Below are positions 11,104 to 22,769 of a DNA stretch of 64,000 nucleotides, piece after piece. The notes beneath the pieces were generated by a model that worked only from the letters and a program-made list of their open reading frames with translations, searched no databases and was not told the origin of the DNA. The stretch is from the NCBI GenBank assembly GCA_001630475.1, contig KV419413.1, positions 102,552-166,551 of the forward strand. Direction: 5' to 3'. This DNA comes from Sistotremastrum niveocremeum HHB9708. Its lineage: Eukaryota; Basidiomycota; Agaricomycetes; Sistotremastrales; Sistotremastraceae. Positions within the stretch are counted from its first letter, which is position 1, and each line of letters begins with the position of its first letter. The translations under genes and the position numbers were made by a program.

Positions 11104-11859
11104 AGGACCACTCCAGCTCCAGGCTCAGTAAATTCGTAGCTGGAGTTCCATCGGCAGTGAACTTTGGAAAAGTGGTTACGTCGGCGTAAAACCTCATCTT
11201 CTGCAACAACGGTGCATTGATGCCAGGCATCCTCCCATGTGATACTCTGCCATCATCGATGTCCAAGACCTTCAGCGCAGAGAAGTCCCCTCCTTTTAGA
11301 CAGACTCCGAAGAATTCAGAGAGATCGGGAACGCGCAGAATCTCCGATTCCCAAATGTAATCATCTTCACACCAGTTGATCCAGAGATATGAAATGCGGG
11401 ACGCTATTTTGAGAAGGTGTTCGGCAAGGAGAGGGACGGTGCGGGTTCGGGATGTGGATGCCATGTTGATGAAGACTCGAAGAAGTGGTTTAGTGCTAAC
11501 TTGGGTAGTGAGAGAAGGTGAAATGGCGCGGGATTCGAGGAGTCGAAAGAATGGATCAGGAGAGGGAAGAACGATAGTCGACCAGAGACTAGGAGTGTTT
11601 ATAGCTATTCTCCGCCATCTCGAGCACCTGGAAAGGATCAAAGCTGACATTGACGGCATGGCTAAGACCGTAAAGACACACGTGAAGTATGCTGGATGTA
11701 AGTTGTATTTCCAATCTTCATCCCCCGACTTTGGAGATCGCCTAGTGATACCGAACTTGAAGACCTCCAAGATAAGCTCATCTGGCAATCGCCCGATGGG
11801 TATGCTGAGGTTATGCATCGTCTTCACACGCGTCAATGCATGTTGCACGTTCAACAAAT

Positions 11860-14773
11860 CTTCAGTCAAACATCACGTAAGTATTCAGAAAGGGAAATAG
11901 CAGATGAGCCTGACGAACCCTGCTGTGCACTCGCTATCTGGCAAAGCGAGCGATGTGCATCAAATTTCTGAAAAGTGCTGGAATACCGTCATCAGTATAA
12001 TTTCAGTCATATGCCATGTAATTTTCCCGAGACTCACGTCTCTGCATCGGGCATTTTGCAAATAGCTCAGAAGAAATTTTCGTCGAGGATGTCGCAGCAG
12101 TCTTAGCTGTTGCCTTGCCCCTTGCTTAGGTGACGTGGTTAGTTCAGCCAGCATCGATTTCTGCAGTACTCACAGAATAGTCCAGTGACGTGTAGAAGAG
12201 TGCTTCAACTTATACAACTTATACGGAGGTCACTGTAGATCAGTGACACAGGCCGCCTGAGGGCCACCGTACATCGATGATTGAAGGCATCGTCTTCTTC
12301 GGAAGCGGACTTCGGCAGGCACTAAATGTAAGCCACCCCCATACAATCCTCGCATGCTCTATCTGAAGTCACAGCTTGAATCTCTGAGTCTCTGACGAAA
12401 GAAATGTTCCAATGGGCAAGGAAGTTACCTGATCTTCTTGCATGTATTCAGCGAAAGGCAGTGGTATTGCAGTAAATCAAGGCTCAAAGAGAGCAGATTT
12501 TTCTGATACGCCATCCAAGCTCGTCTCAGGTCATCAACTCTCTCATCGATCATGCAGGAAATATTATCTTCCTTCGAGACCATCTATGGCTCACCATTCG
12601 GTGCGATACTCGAGTAACATTCACTGGCAGACCCAAAACAATGTAATGCCGCACTCACACGCCGACTCACACGCTCATGTATAACCGCAGCGCTCATCCT
12701 CCTGTGTCAGAAGATCATGCATCATGCGCCAAACCAGGCTTCGGATCATTGGAAATGGTATATCCGACCCAGTGCCTCACAATCTTCCTTCGAGCGCTAG
12801 AGGGACCCCTGAAGGCTCATTCAAATCTAGCTCTTGCGGGAAGGTGAAGTTCGGAACCTTATCATTTGCAATATCGAAAGCGGTCGATTGATTTGTGTCG
12901 TATCTCTGATCCATGAGCAATGAGATCAGGCGGTCAAGTCAACCCTGAGAGCGTTTACTGAGATTTCGAGCTGATTATACAAAGTAGGGGATCTCGCACA
13001 CCATTGACTGTTATAGGGCAAATTAGATGGCTCGGAAGCGAATAGGACCATACCCGATGCTTCGCACGTCGGCTTTCATTAAGATCTCAGAAGCCTCTTC
13101 CTTGCGCCCTACCCGAATCTCCGAATTATCTCCACCCTTCAACGCTCTTCAAACTGAAAATTTATTAAGCTCTGTTTTTTCATATGGTCTGTAGATCTGT
13201 AAACTTGGCTCTGTATTGTCGTGGAGCGAGTGAATCCTCAGGGATCGTCCGGTGGTGAGAATTAAGAGGGGTCGAAGCGCTAAGAGAGGTACGGTGACCC
13301 CTTTGGGACCTCAATCTATCTAAATTCAGAAGACTCACATCCACCAATCCAGACTGATGAACATCGAAGTGTAATGTATTAGCCCACGTTCGCTTCTCGT
13401 TCCTTTCATTGCACTGAGGAAACACTTAAGTACCGTTGCTGCTGACAGGCCTAGGACCCACAAATTAACCAGGATAACCGCTCGTGGTGTTGAACCAAAG
13501 ATATGGCTGTCAAAAATCACGAAAAAATCAACAGTGCTTGTCGTTGAGTCTGGATGTTTGGGGGGCGTCCCTGAAACTCCGCTGGTCTCAGGCTTGTCAT
13601 TGGCGTAACCCCGTAGGCTCAGCTGTCAAGATCTCTTCTCGTTTCCCGACCAAGAATCTTTGAGTGCGGAGGCCCGAGAAATCGACGAATCTCTTGACAT
13701 TGCTGTCCTCCTGTCTCTATAATGTGTAACCTGGTTCTGCTTCGTTTCGCTTCAGCCACATCCTTTTCCTCTGTAAAATTGCCACTCACTCGTCGGGCTC
13801 TCTCGAAGCCTCTCTCTGTCTTTTGATCAATCCCGCGTAACGCAAGAGGAGACCCGGATCACTCTTCCCGATATCCTTGCTCCGAGTCTGATGCACTCTC
13901 TTTCACGTCTTCTTGATTGGTGAGGGAATCTATTTCTGTACAAACCTCATGAGACTGCTTTGATGATGCGCCTGGTCGTTAATTTGTCGAATTCAACGAA
14001 TCAGTATGGACATCCTCTCGTCCATTTTCCTTCTATGCCGGCTGCCCGACGCTGGCATCACAGGCCTGATGGCCGGCCTTCCCCTCTTTCAAACCGCGTC
14101 TCCTGCAGACTTGTACGCACCAACTATGCTGTCCAACCTCCCGATGGCTTAGGGTCCCATGGACCTTTGATGAGTCGCTGTGATTCAACCCTATTATTGA
14201 CTGTGGCTCGTCTTACCTCAAGGCCCAACCAAATACCTCATCCTGAGGTGTCTACTGTAAGAGTACGATCCGTCACATGCACGTGACTCATTCAATCAGA
14301 TCTATCACAGGTGAGTTTGTAATATAAATCATTTAGTATTCGCGGTCGATCCCTGCTCACCGCTGTCCGTCCATGCACCACTCGAGAACTCAATTCTGGA
14401 GCATCCGTTACCGAAGCTACTCTCTGGATCGGGTCCACATCCTCCAAGTGTCCCTCGACTCTGACTGCCTCATTGACTTGCGCCAGAGCTGCAAATGAAT
14501 ATAATAATTGGATTTCGCTGCTGGCGAGTGCCGACGCCTCACCATCAGTCACTCCTCATCGCCACGCACATCCCCCGCATACAAAGCCTTCTTGAACTAT
14601 GTTTTCTGGAGGTGTGTCCACCGTTCTCTCTGCCTCAGCAACACCTCTGATGCCTTTATGTTCACAAAGATGTGGACCACCCAACAGCTGAGGTATGTAG
14701 CACCCGCCGACTCGATCACCTCTTTCATCTTCAACCCACACACTGGAAGGCAAACAACCCCGCATTGGCTGGT
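11860..14773. other. Intergenic stretch, no supported gene
   Basis: The right part of 11860-12200 should hold exons 1-2 of F-box gene C, and a candidate exon with SSELFAKC-like coding ends at a GTGAGT near 12040, but the phases could not be joined. From 12.2 to 14.7 kb only short frames are seen, and no repeat, RNA gene or transposon end was recognised. Upstream exons of the small gene at 14774 may lie in 14.3-14.7 kb. Confidence 0.4.
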
Positions 14774-15260
14774 ATGTCGAACGCTGCCCGCGCCCAACGA
14801 TTGTCGGAGATTAGGTCTCGACAAAAAGCGTCCCTTGCGACCGAAAATTTGAAGGGAGAGCTCAGCAATCATCTGCCACCTAATGAGATGTCTTCCATTC
14901 GTGGTAGAGGAGATCTCATGAATAAAGCTGCCGAGGTAATTCAGTAAGTGTCTCGTTCACTGATGGCCTGGATTTTCGCTAAAGGATGCCTGAACGCCAG
15001 TTCTCTTGGTGATGCCAAGTGAGTCTCTGGGCCCTTTCACTACTCAATTTCCCCTCTCATGCTGCGTCTGCAGTTCGGTACAGCTAGCAAATCATACAGC
15101 TACGATCGCTCATCTTGAAAACGAAGTCCACCGTCTCTATGATCTTAATAATGCACTCGTCCATGAAAACGCCTATTTAAGAGGGGATCACATAGCCCAT
15201 CCGGCTGTAGTTCACCGCCATGAGGCACATGTCAACAATCCGGATCCTCGAGTCGGTTAA
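14774..15260 (+). CDS. Small HLH-like leucine-zipper protein P1 (118 aa)
   Basis: Two exons (14774-14943, 15074-15260) join in phase to 118 aa. Residues 7-22 are basic (RAQRLSEIRSRQK), followed by an amphipathic helix (ASLATENLKGELSNHL), a short loop and a second helix (GRGDLMNKAAEVI). Leucines at 71, 78, 85 and 92 form a four-heptad zipper. The same order of elements, splice phase and spacing is found in P2 at 47.3-48.0 kb, which supports the exon join. The layout resembles bHLH-zipper transcription factors, but the basic region departs from the strict consensus and DNA binding is not shown. The intron is 130 nt, longer than usual here, and could hide a small exon. The tail (residues 95-118) is His/Pro-rich. 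No named family was recognised. Confidence 0.55.
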
Positions 15261-15479
15261 TGGGGCGATGAGCAAGCTAGGTGGACCCTATGTTTTTTTC
15301 TCTTGTAGTGAACAATATGGCTCCACCTGATCAGTGGACTGGCGAGGCGATTCAATGCTACGTTTGTATCTTCCTCATCTTATAGGGTGCGATGGACTTG
15401 GTCGCACGAGGTTGATTGTCACGCATGTCACTGTAGGGGGTCTGTGGGCGGCCCCTATCTCGATAGCATCTAGTACATG

Positions 15480-15821
15480 TACTGTAGAAAAACGACCATA
15501 GCGGCGTGTCCCCTGTCCCCAGGGTCCGCCGCGCCGCTATATTTTCAAATTGTCCCCTGTCCCTTTCGCTGTAAATTAATAAATAAATCATTAAAATATT
15601 CCGGAAAATCTCGAAAATATTCCTAGGCAGGCGGAATCATTATATGTGTTGGCCCGAGACACTTGCAGCGCAAAATTCAATAGATTACAACGAGTTATTG
15701 TACTTTAAAGCCATTTTTTATCCTTTGTCCCCTGTCCCCGGACCCTGTTGCCGCAGCGCCGCAGTGTAGTTTCCCTGTCCCCTGTCCCCACCCCCGCCGC
15801 AATGGTCGATTTGCTACAGTA
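15480..15821. mobile_element. TA-type MITE with GTCCCCT repeats
   Basis: Imperfect 27 bp terminal inverted repeats (TACTGTAGaAAAaCGACCAT at the left, matching the inverted right end with about three mismatches) bound 342 bp. Both ends carry TA, as expected for Tc1/mariner-like target duplication. Runs of GTCCCCT lie inside both ends. There is no transposase; non-autonomous. Confidence 0.55.
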
Positions 15822-15980
15822 TCCGACCCTGATCTGTGTCTCCAAACAAAAAACTTCTTCTCTCTACTCATTCTTGCTGACAGTTATCAATACTGAAAGA
15901 CGTTTGAGTGGGCCGATGAAGGTTGATTTCTATAATCTTACAAAGATTCCCTGGGAACAGTAGATGGAGCGCTTCAGAAC

Positions 15981-16623
15981 TAAGGCTCCACTGTATCCAT
16001 ATATATATGGTATATATAGGGGGTATATATATGATATACGGTGTATAATATACAAGCTTCCCGGTATATGTATAGTATATGTATAGTATATGGTATACAG
16101 TTGTAATATAATAAGAGGGTCAAGCTGGGGTTAAGGTGACATTGACCCATGAGATATCTGTTTTAAAGTGTTTAAAACAGCACCATAGCACTCAAATAAT
16201 TTTAATCATTATTTATATTAATAAATTGCAGATTATTCCTATCCAGGGGGGTGGACAGACACATTATTGAAAACTGGGAGTGATGTGAGAGGTCTTCTCA
16301 CAAGTACAACAGTGTTTGGACAATGATTATTGCTATTAGGTTAGTCAAAATCAAGGCACAACTAATAAGAACCATGTGGAGAACACCCAAAATAAATTTT
16401 AAATAAAGAATTTAATTAGATATACACACCCAGGTATGTAGGCAGATGATTCTAGTAGTACCACAGTGATTGTAATACTCCTCTAGTACTGTAATGCTCT
16501 TAGTAATTTATTAAGTCAAATATACGGTATATACTGTATATATATGGATATATATATGTTATATACCCTATACTGTATCAAATACAAAATTTTGTATATG
16601 GATACGGATACAGTGGAGCCCTA
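15981..16623. mobile_element. Non-autonomous hAT-type element (MITE)
   Basis: The left end TAAGGCTCCACTGTATCC and the inverted right end TAGGGCTCCACTGTATCC differ at one base. Both are flanked by an 8 bp target duplication TTCAGAAC (15973-15980, 16624-16631), the length typical of hAT elements. The 643 bp interior is AT-rich with many TATATA palindromes near the ends and has no coding capacity. Confidence 0.82.
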
Positions 16624-16943
16624 TTCAGAACGTATATGGTATCACAACGACCAGGATATTATCGCTGTCTCTAGACTTCTTCTTCAAAATATTCCGCTCT
16701 CATGTGAACTCCATTTGGTGTCGGGTGCCTCCTGTCTAGTGATGGCCGGGCCGGGCTTGGGCTCAAAGCCCTGGCTAGGGCCGGGCTACGAGGGCTCAGG
16801 GCTCACAATTTCTTGAGCCCGGCCGTGAGCCCTTGTTTGGGCTGGGCTTGGGCTTGGCCGGGCTTGAGCCGCGGCTTGCACTTGAACATAAACAGGTCTC
16901 GAGCACATTAGTAGACGTGTATTATACTATATTCAATACTGTA

Positions 16944-19900
16944 TCACTCGTCCTCCAACTCGAAGTCAGGGATTGCACCCTTTTCTTTAGGGTTGACTTC
17001 AACAACTTCTTCCTCTTCCTTATGAGTTTCCGTCTCTGCAGCCTCCTCGGTATCAAGACATTGAGGCGGATCTGCAAAAAGAACATTGTTAGACATTGCA
17101 GATTTGAGTCCTACCAAAGCTTCGACGATATCAGGCTTGAGTTTGTTGCGACGTTTGGATATGGTGATTCCGGCACTCGAGAACGCTCTTTCGCTGGCAA
17201 CGGACGAAGCCATGATGGCCAAATAGTCCAGGGCGAGACTCCTCCAAACAGGATAGCGGTGGCCATTATGCTAGACAAGGTACGAGTCAGTGTAACCAAC
17301 AAGAGGATAAGGAACAGGTACTTACACCCCACCATTCAATGATGTTCGCCTTCTCCGGTAAGACCTCGATCGTATTCAGGTATAAATCGAACTCTTGCTT
17401 CCAGTTTGATGCCGAAGAGGCGGAGGTTGAGGCGATGGGGGTCGTGTCGTCTTCGTCGTCGGAATAGTCGAGAGCCCGACGTCGTTGAGCGGTGTCGGCG
17501 AAGCGAGGAGTGGTGGTGGCGGCGACACCGTTTTCGGTTTGCATCTTCGAGAATCGTGCACGAAACTGGGAGGTGAATAAACGTGAGCAAACAGTGAGTG
17601 AACGAGAAGTGTTAGGTATAGACGTACCTGCTTCTCTGCGAGCGCCTTAGCCTGTCGTAACAACTGGTCGTCCCATTTGCACTTCAAGTTGTCTTTGAGG
17701 AAGGCCAACTTGTAGCCTGGATGAAGGACTACAATCGAAGTGCTTAGCGTAGCTAATGTTTGAAGACTAAAATTACTTACGAACTTCAGAAAAAATTAGC
17801 TGCTATTTCTGCTATTTCTTGCTATTTTTCAGCTATTTAGCAGAAAAATATCCAAAAAATAGGCTATTTATGCTATTTAGGCTATAAAACCTGGCCTAAT
17901 TTTTTCTGAAGAATGGCCATCACGTATGCCGAGCTATTTCCCGTGAGATCGTTATATTTGGCGATCTTGTCTTTCGCAACTTCGAGAGCGGGGTGAAATT
18001 CTGCGTAGGTTGCCTTGGTGCTGAAATTGTTCCATTCAGCATGCATTTGTTCGAATCGAGGAATAACATGGTGGAGGGTGTTGTGAGCGTCGGACGAAAA
18101 GGTTTGTTGACAGTCATCGGAAACCTAGAGCGCAGCGATCAGATGCAGATTCTCATTGAAAGAACATAGGGTACACTGTACACACCTGCAACAGCCGAAC
18201 GAACCGCTTGAGCTTCGTCCATTCCTCTTCCGTCACTTGCATGTTGAGGAGCTTGGACCTCTTGGAGAGATCCGGTTCTTGACTGGCCATTTGGAATATG
18301 AAGTTGTTGAAGTGCTGAAATGTGGTCAGTTATAATTGCGCACCGATATCGAAGCACTTACCGAACGTAGATTGTAGGCTCGGATTAGCATGAAGAATGT
18401 GGAGGACCATCGAACCTTCATGTCAACGATGAGCATGAGAGGTTGTGCCACGCCAGTGGTCCGCTGAATTGTGAGCCATATTTCCTTTCTTTTACTGGAT
18501 GATCGTGCCTACGTAGAACAATGTCAATGTCTTGCACGTTTGTAGTATAATCGATGCGTACTCACCTTCACTGAGATAGCCCGGACAATGGCGACGACAT
18601 CTCGATTCTCCGCGAGGGCATCGATGAGCTCGGACTCGGGAGCGTGGACGTCGTAGTGAGGGGAATCAGTGTAAGTTGATATGAGGTCTTGAGTTGCGAG
18701 ATTGACTGCGTGAGCGCTACATCTATGAAGACTATGAGTGCCGCAATGATACCATGTGTCTGTAGGGGCAACGTACCGAATCCGATGCTCATCAGCATCA
18801 TACTTGATACCCGTCTCCTTCTCGATGCAACGTGCGAGTTCCTTCATCATGGTGGTGTTCGTGTCGACGTTATCCGAAGTCACATAGCCAACCTTCAAAG
18901 AGAAATCAATCAGCGGGAGACTGCCAAAATACGAGATAGAGTCACTGACCTTCTTTTCTACCCCAATTCTCTTGATGACCTGCCACAGCGCTTGGCCCAG
19001 TCGACGGCCAGAGTGAGCTTTCTTGATGTTAACGAAACCGACGATGCAGCCACGCAACGTCCACACCCCGAGATCACTGAACTGGATGTAATGGGCCGTG
19101 ACGACCGAGTATCCATCCGTATTGGATGCCTGCCATCCGTCTGTCGTGAAGGAGATCTTGCCTGGCACTCTGTCGCTCTGTGAAAGTCGAGGAGAAGGAC
19201 TACGTGTGAGCGCTTATCGGAGTTCGTTACTGACGAACTTACATTCAGGTCTTGCTCCATCTGATGGAGAAAGTCGTCCCATCTCCTCAGTATCGCTTTT
19301 CGAGCTTGTTTGCGGCTGGGCAGTTTCACCGGCTTGGGGGACTCTTGACAGCGTTTGACGAATTCGTGGAAAGTTTCTCGATCGCACGTTTGGAGGGGCT
19401 TGGTCATCCGGTGAGTGCGCCATTCACGAAGAAATGATAATTGGATCACTTACTTGATTCGTGTCAATCATCCAGGCATACAATGCTTCTTCAAGGCGCT
19501 TTTGACTCCACGGGATATGCACTGGCTCGGCGGGTTTTGGAGGTGCTGGTGGAAAGTGACCAGTGAGCGCGGACTGCTTTGCGATGGCCTGCTCGTGGGC
19601 TTGGAGTTCGGCGGCTTTCTTTGCAGCACGATCGGTGGGGAGCATGCTCTCAAAATTGTTTTCTTCACACCAATCGGTGTACAATTTCTGCGGGAGGTGA
19701 GTGTTCGCTNNNNNNNNNNNNNNNNNNNNNNNNNNNNNNNNNNNNNNNNNNNNNNNNNNNNNNNNNNNNNNNNNNNNNNNNNNNNNNNNNNNNNNNNNNN
19801 NNNNNNNNNNNNNNNNNNNNNNNNNNNNNNNNNNNNNNNNNNNNNNNNNNNNNNNNNNNNNNNNNNNNNNNNNNNNNNNNNNNNNNNNNNNNNNNNNNNN

Positions 19901-21190
19901 NNNNNNNNNNNNNNNNNNNNNNNNNNNNNNNNNNNNNNNNNNNNNNNNNNNNNNNNNNNNNNNNNNNNNNNNNNNNNNNNNNNNNNNNNNNNNNNNNNNN
20001 NNNNNNNNNNNNNNNNNNNNNNNNNNNNNNNNNNNNNNNNNNNNNNNNNNNNNNNNNNNNNNNNNNNNNNNNNNNNNNNNNNNNNNNNNNNNNNNNNNNN
20101 NNNNNNNNNNNNNNNNNNNNNNNNNNNNNNNNNNNNNNNNNNNNNNNNNNNNNNNNNNNNNNNNNNNNNNNNNNNNNNNNNNNNNNNNNNNNNNNNNNNN
20201 NNNNNNNNNNNNNNNNNNNNNNNNNNNNNNNNNNNNNNNNNNNNNNNNNNNNNNNNNNNNNNNNNNNNNNNNNNNNNNNTATGCCGACGACAAGTAGTAG
20301 GATCTTTGACGTAGGAAATTCTACGCACTTTCAGTACATTAAGTTGAGTATTATTTGATCACTCACGGGCAGTTCTTGCACTGACGACGGCCAGGGTCGT
20401 TTGGTACCGGGTCAAAGAAATGAAGAACGTCTCGAGTAGCTCCGTCATCCCTGTTTGACCTTGTGCGTGTAACGGTCTTTGGTGCTATAGTTCGCATATC
20501 CAACAGCATACCATCTCCATCGACCTCTTCGACTTCTAGATTGAACAGAGTGTCAAATAGCAGCTTAGCGGTGCGTAACTTGAATTACCTTTCTCTTTTC
20601 CCTTTTTTGACTTTTTACGCTTCTTTTTCGCTGGTGGGGCATCTTCAAGCTCCTCAACCTCCTGCTCCGACACTGCGGCAGAACTTGGCGGTGGCTCATC
20701 TACTTCATCTTCCTCATCATCCCCATCCGCAACATAATCATCATCGCCCTCTGCATCCCCTTCTTCCTCCGACATTGTGACCGGGCGAGTAGCAGCTCTT
20801 TGAGCACGACTTTGCTCAGCAATGGCATCCTCCTCGTCTTGAGTTAGATCAACACCTGTAAGACATGTGCAGTGAGTACCTTTTACCAAAATACTCCGCA
20901 TATGATCGCTTACCATCACGCCGGACAGGCTCGGCGCCTGAGCGGCGCCTTTTGAGAGAAGCGCTAGAAGCACTTGGAGTGACTGTCGTAGCGGATGGAC
21001 CGTTGGACACATTAGGAGTAGCTGTAACAGGGGTAGGTGGTCCATCCTTTCTGACTTGTCTGGGCTGAGGTCCGCTGCGACGAGGTATGATTGAAGCGGC
21101 CTCTGAATTATTGTTGTCGGTGAGCCGCTTGGAGGCGGTGATTGTGCGCGAGCTTCTGGGTACGGATTGCCCGTCTGGCTCAGAAGCCAT
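16944..21190 (-). CDS. hAT-family transposase (multi-exon)
   Basis: The start MASEPDGQ lies at 21190 and the stop at 16944; coding is spread over many exons, one region hidden by undetermined bases. In order: a low-complexity Ser/Thr N-terminus; a strongly acidic stretch plus lysine cluster (20.6-20.87 kb); a BED-like zinc-finger beginning (DPGRRQCKNC near 20.37 kb); a region with HIPWSQKRLEEALYAW; the RNase H-like catalytic core (SFTTDGWQASNTDGYS near 19.1 kb and HCGTHSLHRCSAHAVNLA near 18.7 kb); and the C-terminal hAT dimerisation block (ASSVASERAFSSAG) at 17.1-17.2 kb. The visible exons show no disabling stop, so the element may be active. Exact exon borders were not fixed and the gap prevents a full product. 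Confidence 0.88.
17784..17911. repeat. 128 bp inverted-repeat insert with GCTATTT units inside the hAT gene
   Basis: A perfect 16 bp inverted repeat (CTTCAGAAAAAATTAG and its complement) bounds 128 bp made largely of GCTATTT repeats. It lies in a non-coding (probably intronic) part of the transposase gene. It looks like a tiny MITE, but no clear target duplication was found. Confidence 0.55.
19710..20279. other. Assembly gap (570 undetermined bases)
   Basis: A run of N inside the hAT element, probably covering the BED zinc-finger exon of its transposase. Any reading frame drawn across it is meaningless. Confidence 0.99.
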
Positions 21191-21611
21191 CAGGTCGAAG
21201 GGTCTTCGGTGGGAGAGGAGTGGAAGAGAAGGGGAGATAAGGTTTGTGGGTTTGGTGAAATAAAGATATTCAAAACTCCGCTGAACAACTGTACAGTTCA
21301 AGTATTGGGCCTCAAGCTCTCAAAAAGGAGAAGACGACAATATTGGCATGGAATTTCGGCCGGTTTAAGGGGACTTTGAAGCGAAAAGGTCACAAATGGA
21401 GGTTTCTCGGTGCAATAGAATATATCAAAAAATAAAAATAAATTATTTGTAAGCCGCGGCTCAAGCCCGGGCTCAGGGCCTGTCGATCATCAAAGCCCGG
21501 CCGTCGGCCTGGTGGAGCGTTGGCTAAGGCCAGGCTTGGCTTGGGTGAGCCAGGGCCAGGCTCAGGGCTTGCCGGGCTCAGAGCCCTGGCCATGCCATCA
21601 CTACTCCTGTC

Positions 21612-22769
21612 AAGTAGGTGCTATCGAACGACCGCAGACCGTTAATCCCGTCCGACAAATTCACTCCCACGACATGATCAAAGATGATTTTACCACTTCG
21701 TCTCCACTTGACCGCCAATACCTAATCGAGACACCACTGTGGCCGACAACGTAATCCTGCGCCACTCGACTTTTGATTTGTGGACCTATATTTCCCAACT
21801 CCCTCGATGTTTTATCTTATTTGATATTGAGATCCGCGTAGATCAAAGCGGTTCTGTATGGGTTCTGTCTCATTGGCTCATACTATTGCTTGCATTTCTC
21901 GACTAAATTCGCTGCAAGCCGTTACAAAGCGTTCTCTCGGAGGTTCGGGGTCGGACTTCGGTTGGAACATCTGTCACGATGTATCCATGATCATCGTACT
22001 CTATCATCCTAACCATGACTTTCACATAACTTTCACATAGCTCGACATAAATCGCTCTGAATAAACTCTTTGTGAAAATTTAGGCGGACGCAGGGCCCGG
22101 TTTTCAGGTCCAACGGAAGTTCACACCCCGGCCAGATCGCAATCGCTTGGCTAGGTTAAAGGAAGGGTACTAGGGAAAAAACTGTCTCGACAATATCAAG
22201 TCAAAGAAGATAGAGATTCGCGATTTGTGTAGGTTCAAGATCGCGAGGCTACTACTAAGTAGTACCTGACTCTGCCCTGGTCAATTTTTTAAGCGCACGT
22301 GCTCAAGCAAGAATTCGATATACGGGAGCGTATCGCCGGTCAGGCCGGTCAGGCACCGTCGGCCCGAGTCTTCCCATCTCGGAAATTCTCCAGATAAATC
22401 TGCGCAAGGCGAAAACGGATACAATATCACTGGATGTATTGGAAGTCATTAACCCCGTCGAGCTGTCTTATGTCAAGGATCGTGAGAAGGAAGGTTGGAG
22501 AAGTCAACATTTAGCAGGTCAAAGGCATTGCTTTATTAGTTTAAGTGCTAGACAACCCAACCCGGTGTTATCATTTGCTTTTCTGCTGTGCAGGTGACAA
22601 CAATATCCATAAGGGGAGATAAATAAGAAACACCAAGCGATCTGTACGAGAGATAAGGCTTTCTCGCTCCAAAAGATGCCATGCGAGTACGGCATAAGCT
22701 CAACACAGAGGTATCCAAGAACAAATACATGCGGCAATGCCACGTCATCTCCAATCTGGTTCCCACAAT
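21612..22769. other. Intergenic stretch, no supported gene
   Basis: The sequence lies between the hAT element and the 3' end of F-box copy K. Only short frames are present; no repeat or RNA gene was recognised. Confidence 0.4.

Larger units (their letters stand above)
7322..11859 (-). pseudogene. F-box-like/LRR gene C, split by a Copia element
   Basis: The N-terminal half (exon 3 at 11859-11682 with SIPIGRLPDELILEVF; exon 4 from 11627 with CSRWRRIAINTPSLW) stops at 11104. The C-terminal half resumes at 8370 and runs to a stop at 7322 with ICPRLERLDCSGT near its end. Between them lies an LTR element flanked by AGGAC duplications. Skipping the element and one duplication keeps the reading frame (1573 nt in phase), and the junction region aligns with the same position in paralogues, so the gene was intact until the insertion. 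Exons 1 and 2 could not be resolved upstream of 11859. The last intron (11681-11628) is 54 nt, in frame and stop-free, as in copy B. The full product can no longer be made from a simple transcript. Confidence 0.85.
16737..21603 (-). mobile_element. Full-length hAT transposon
   Basis: The ends read TAGTGATGGCC (left) and, inverted, TAGTGATGGCA (right), and are flanked by a perfect 8 bp duplication CTCCTGTC (16729-16736, 21604-21611). Both subterminal regions (16741-16880, 21440-21600) are packed with GGGCT/AGCCC repeats, a usual hAT transposase-binding layout. The element is 4867 bp including a 570 bp run of undetermined bases. It codes for a hAT transposase on the minus strand. Confidence 0.93.

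Noticed and set aside
16741-16880. GGGCT-rich stretch as a minisatellite or CpG island
   Set aside because: Its mirror image at 21440-21600 and the 8 bp duplication show these are the subterminal repeats of the hAT element.
19424-20358. Long frames across 19.4-20.4 kb
   Set aside because: They run through the 570 bp of undetermined bases and are artefacts.
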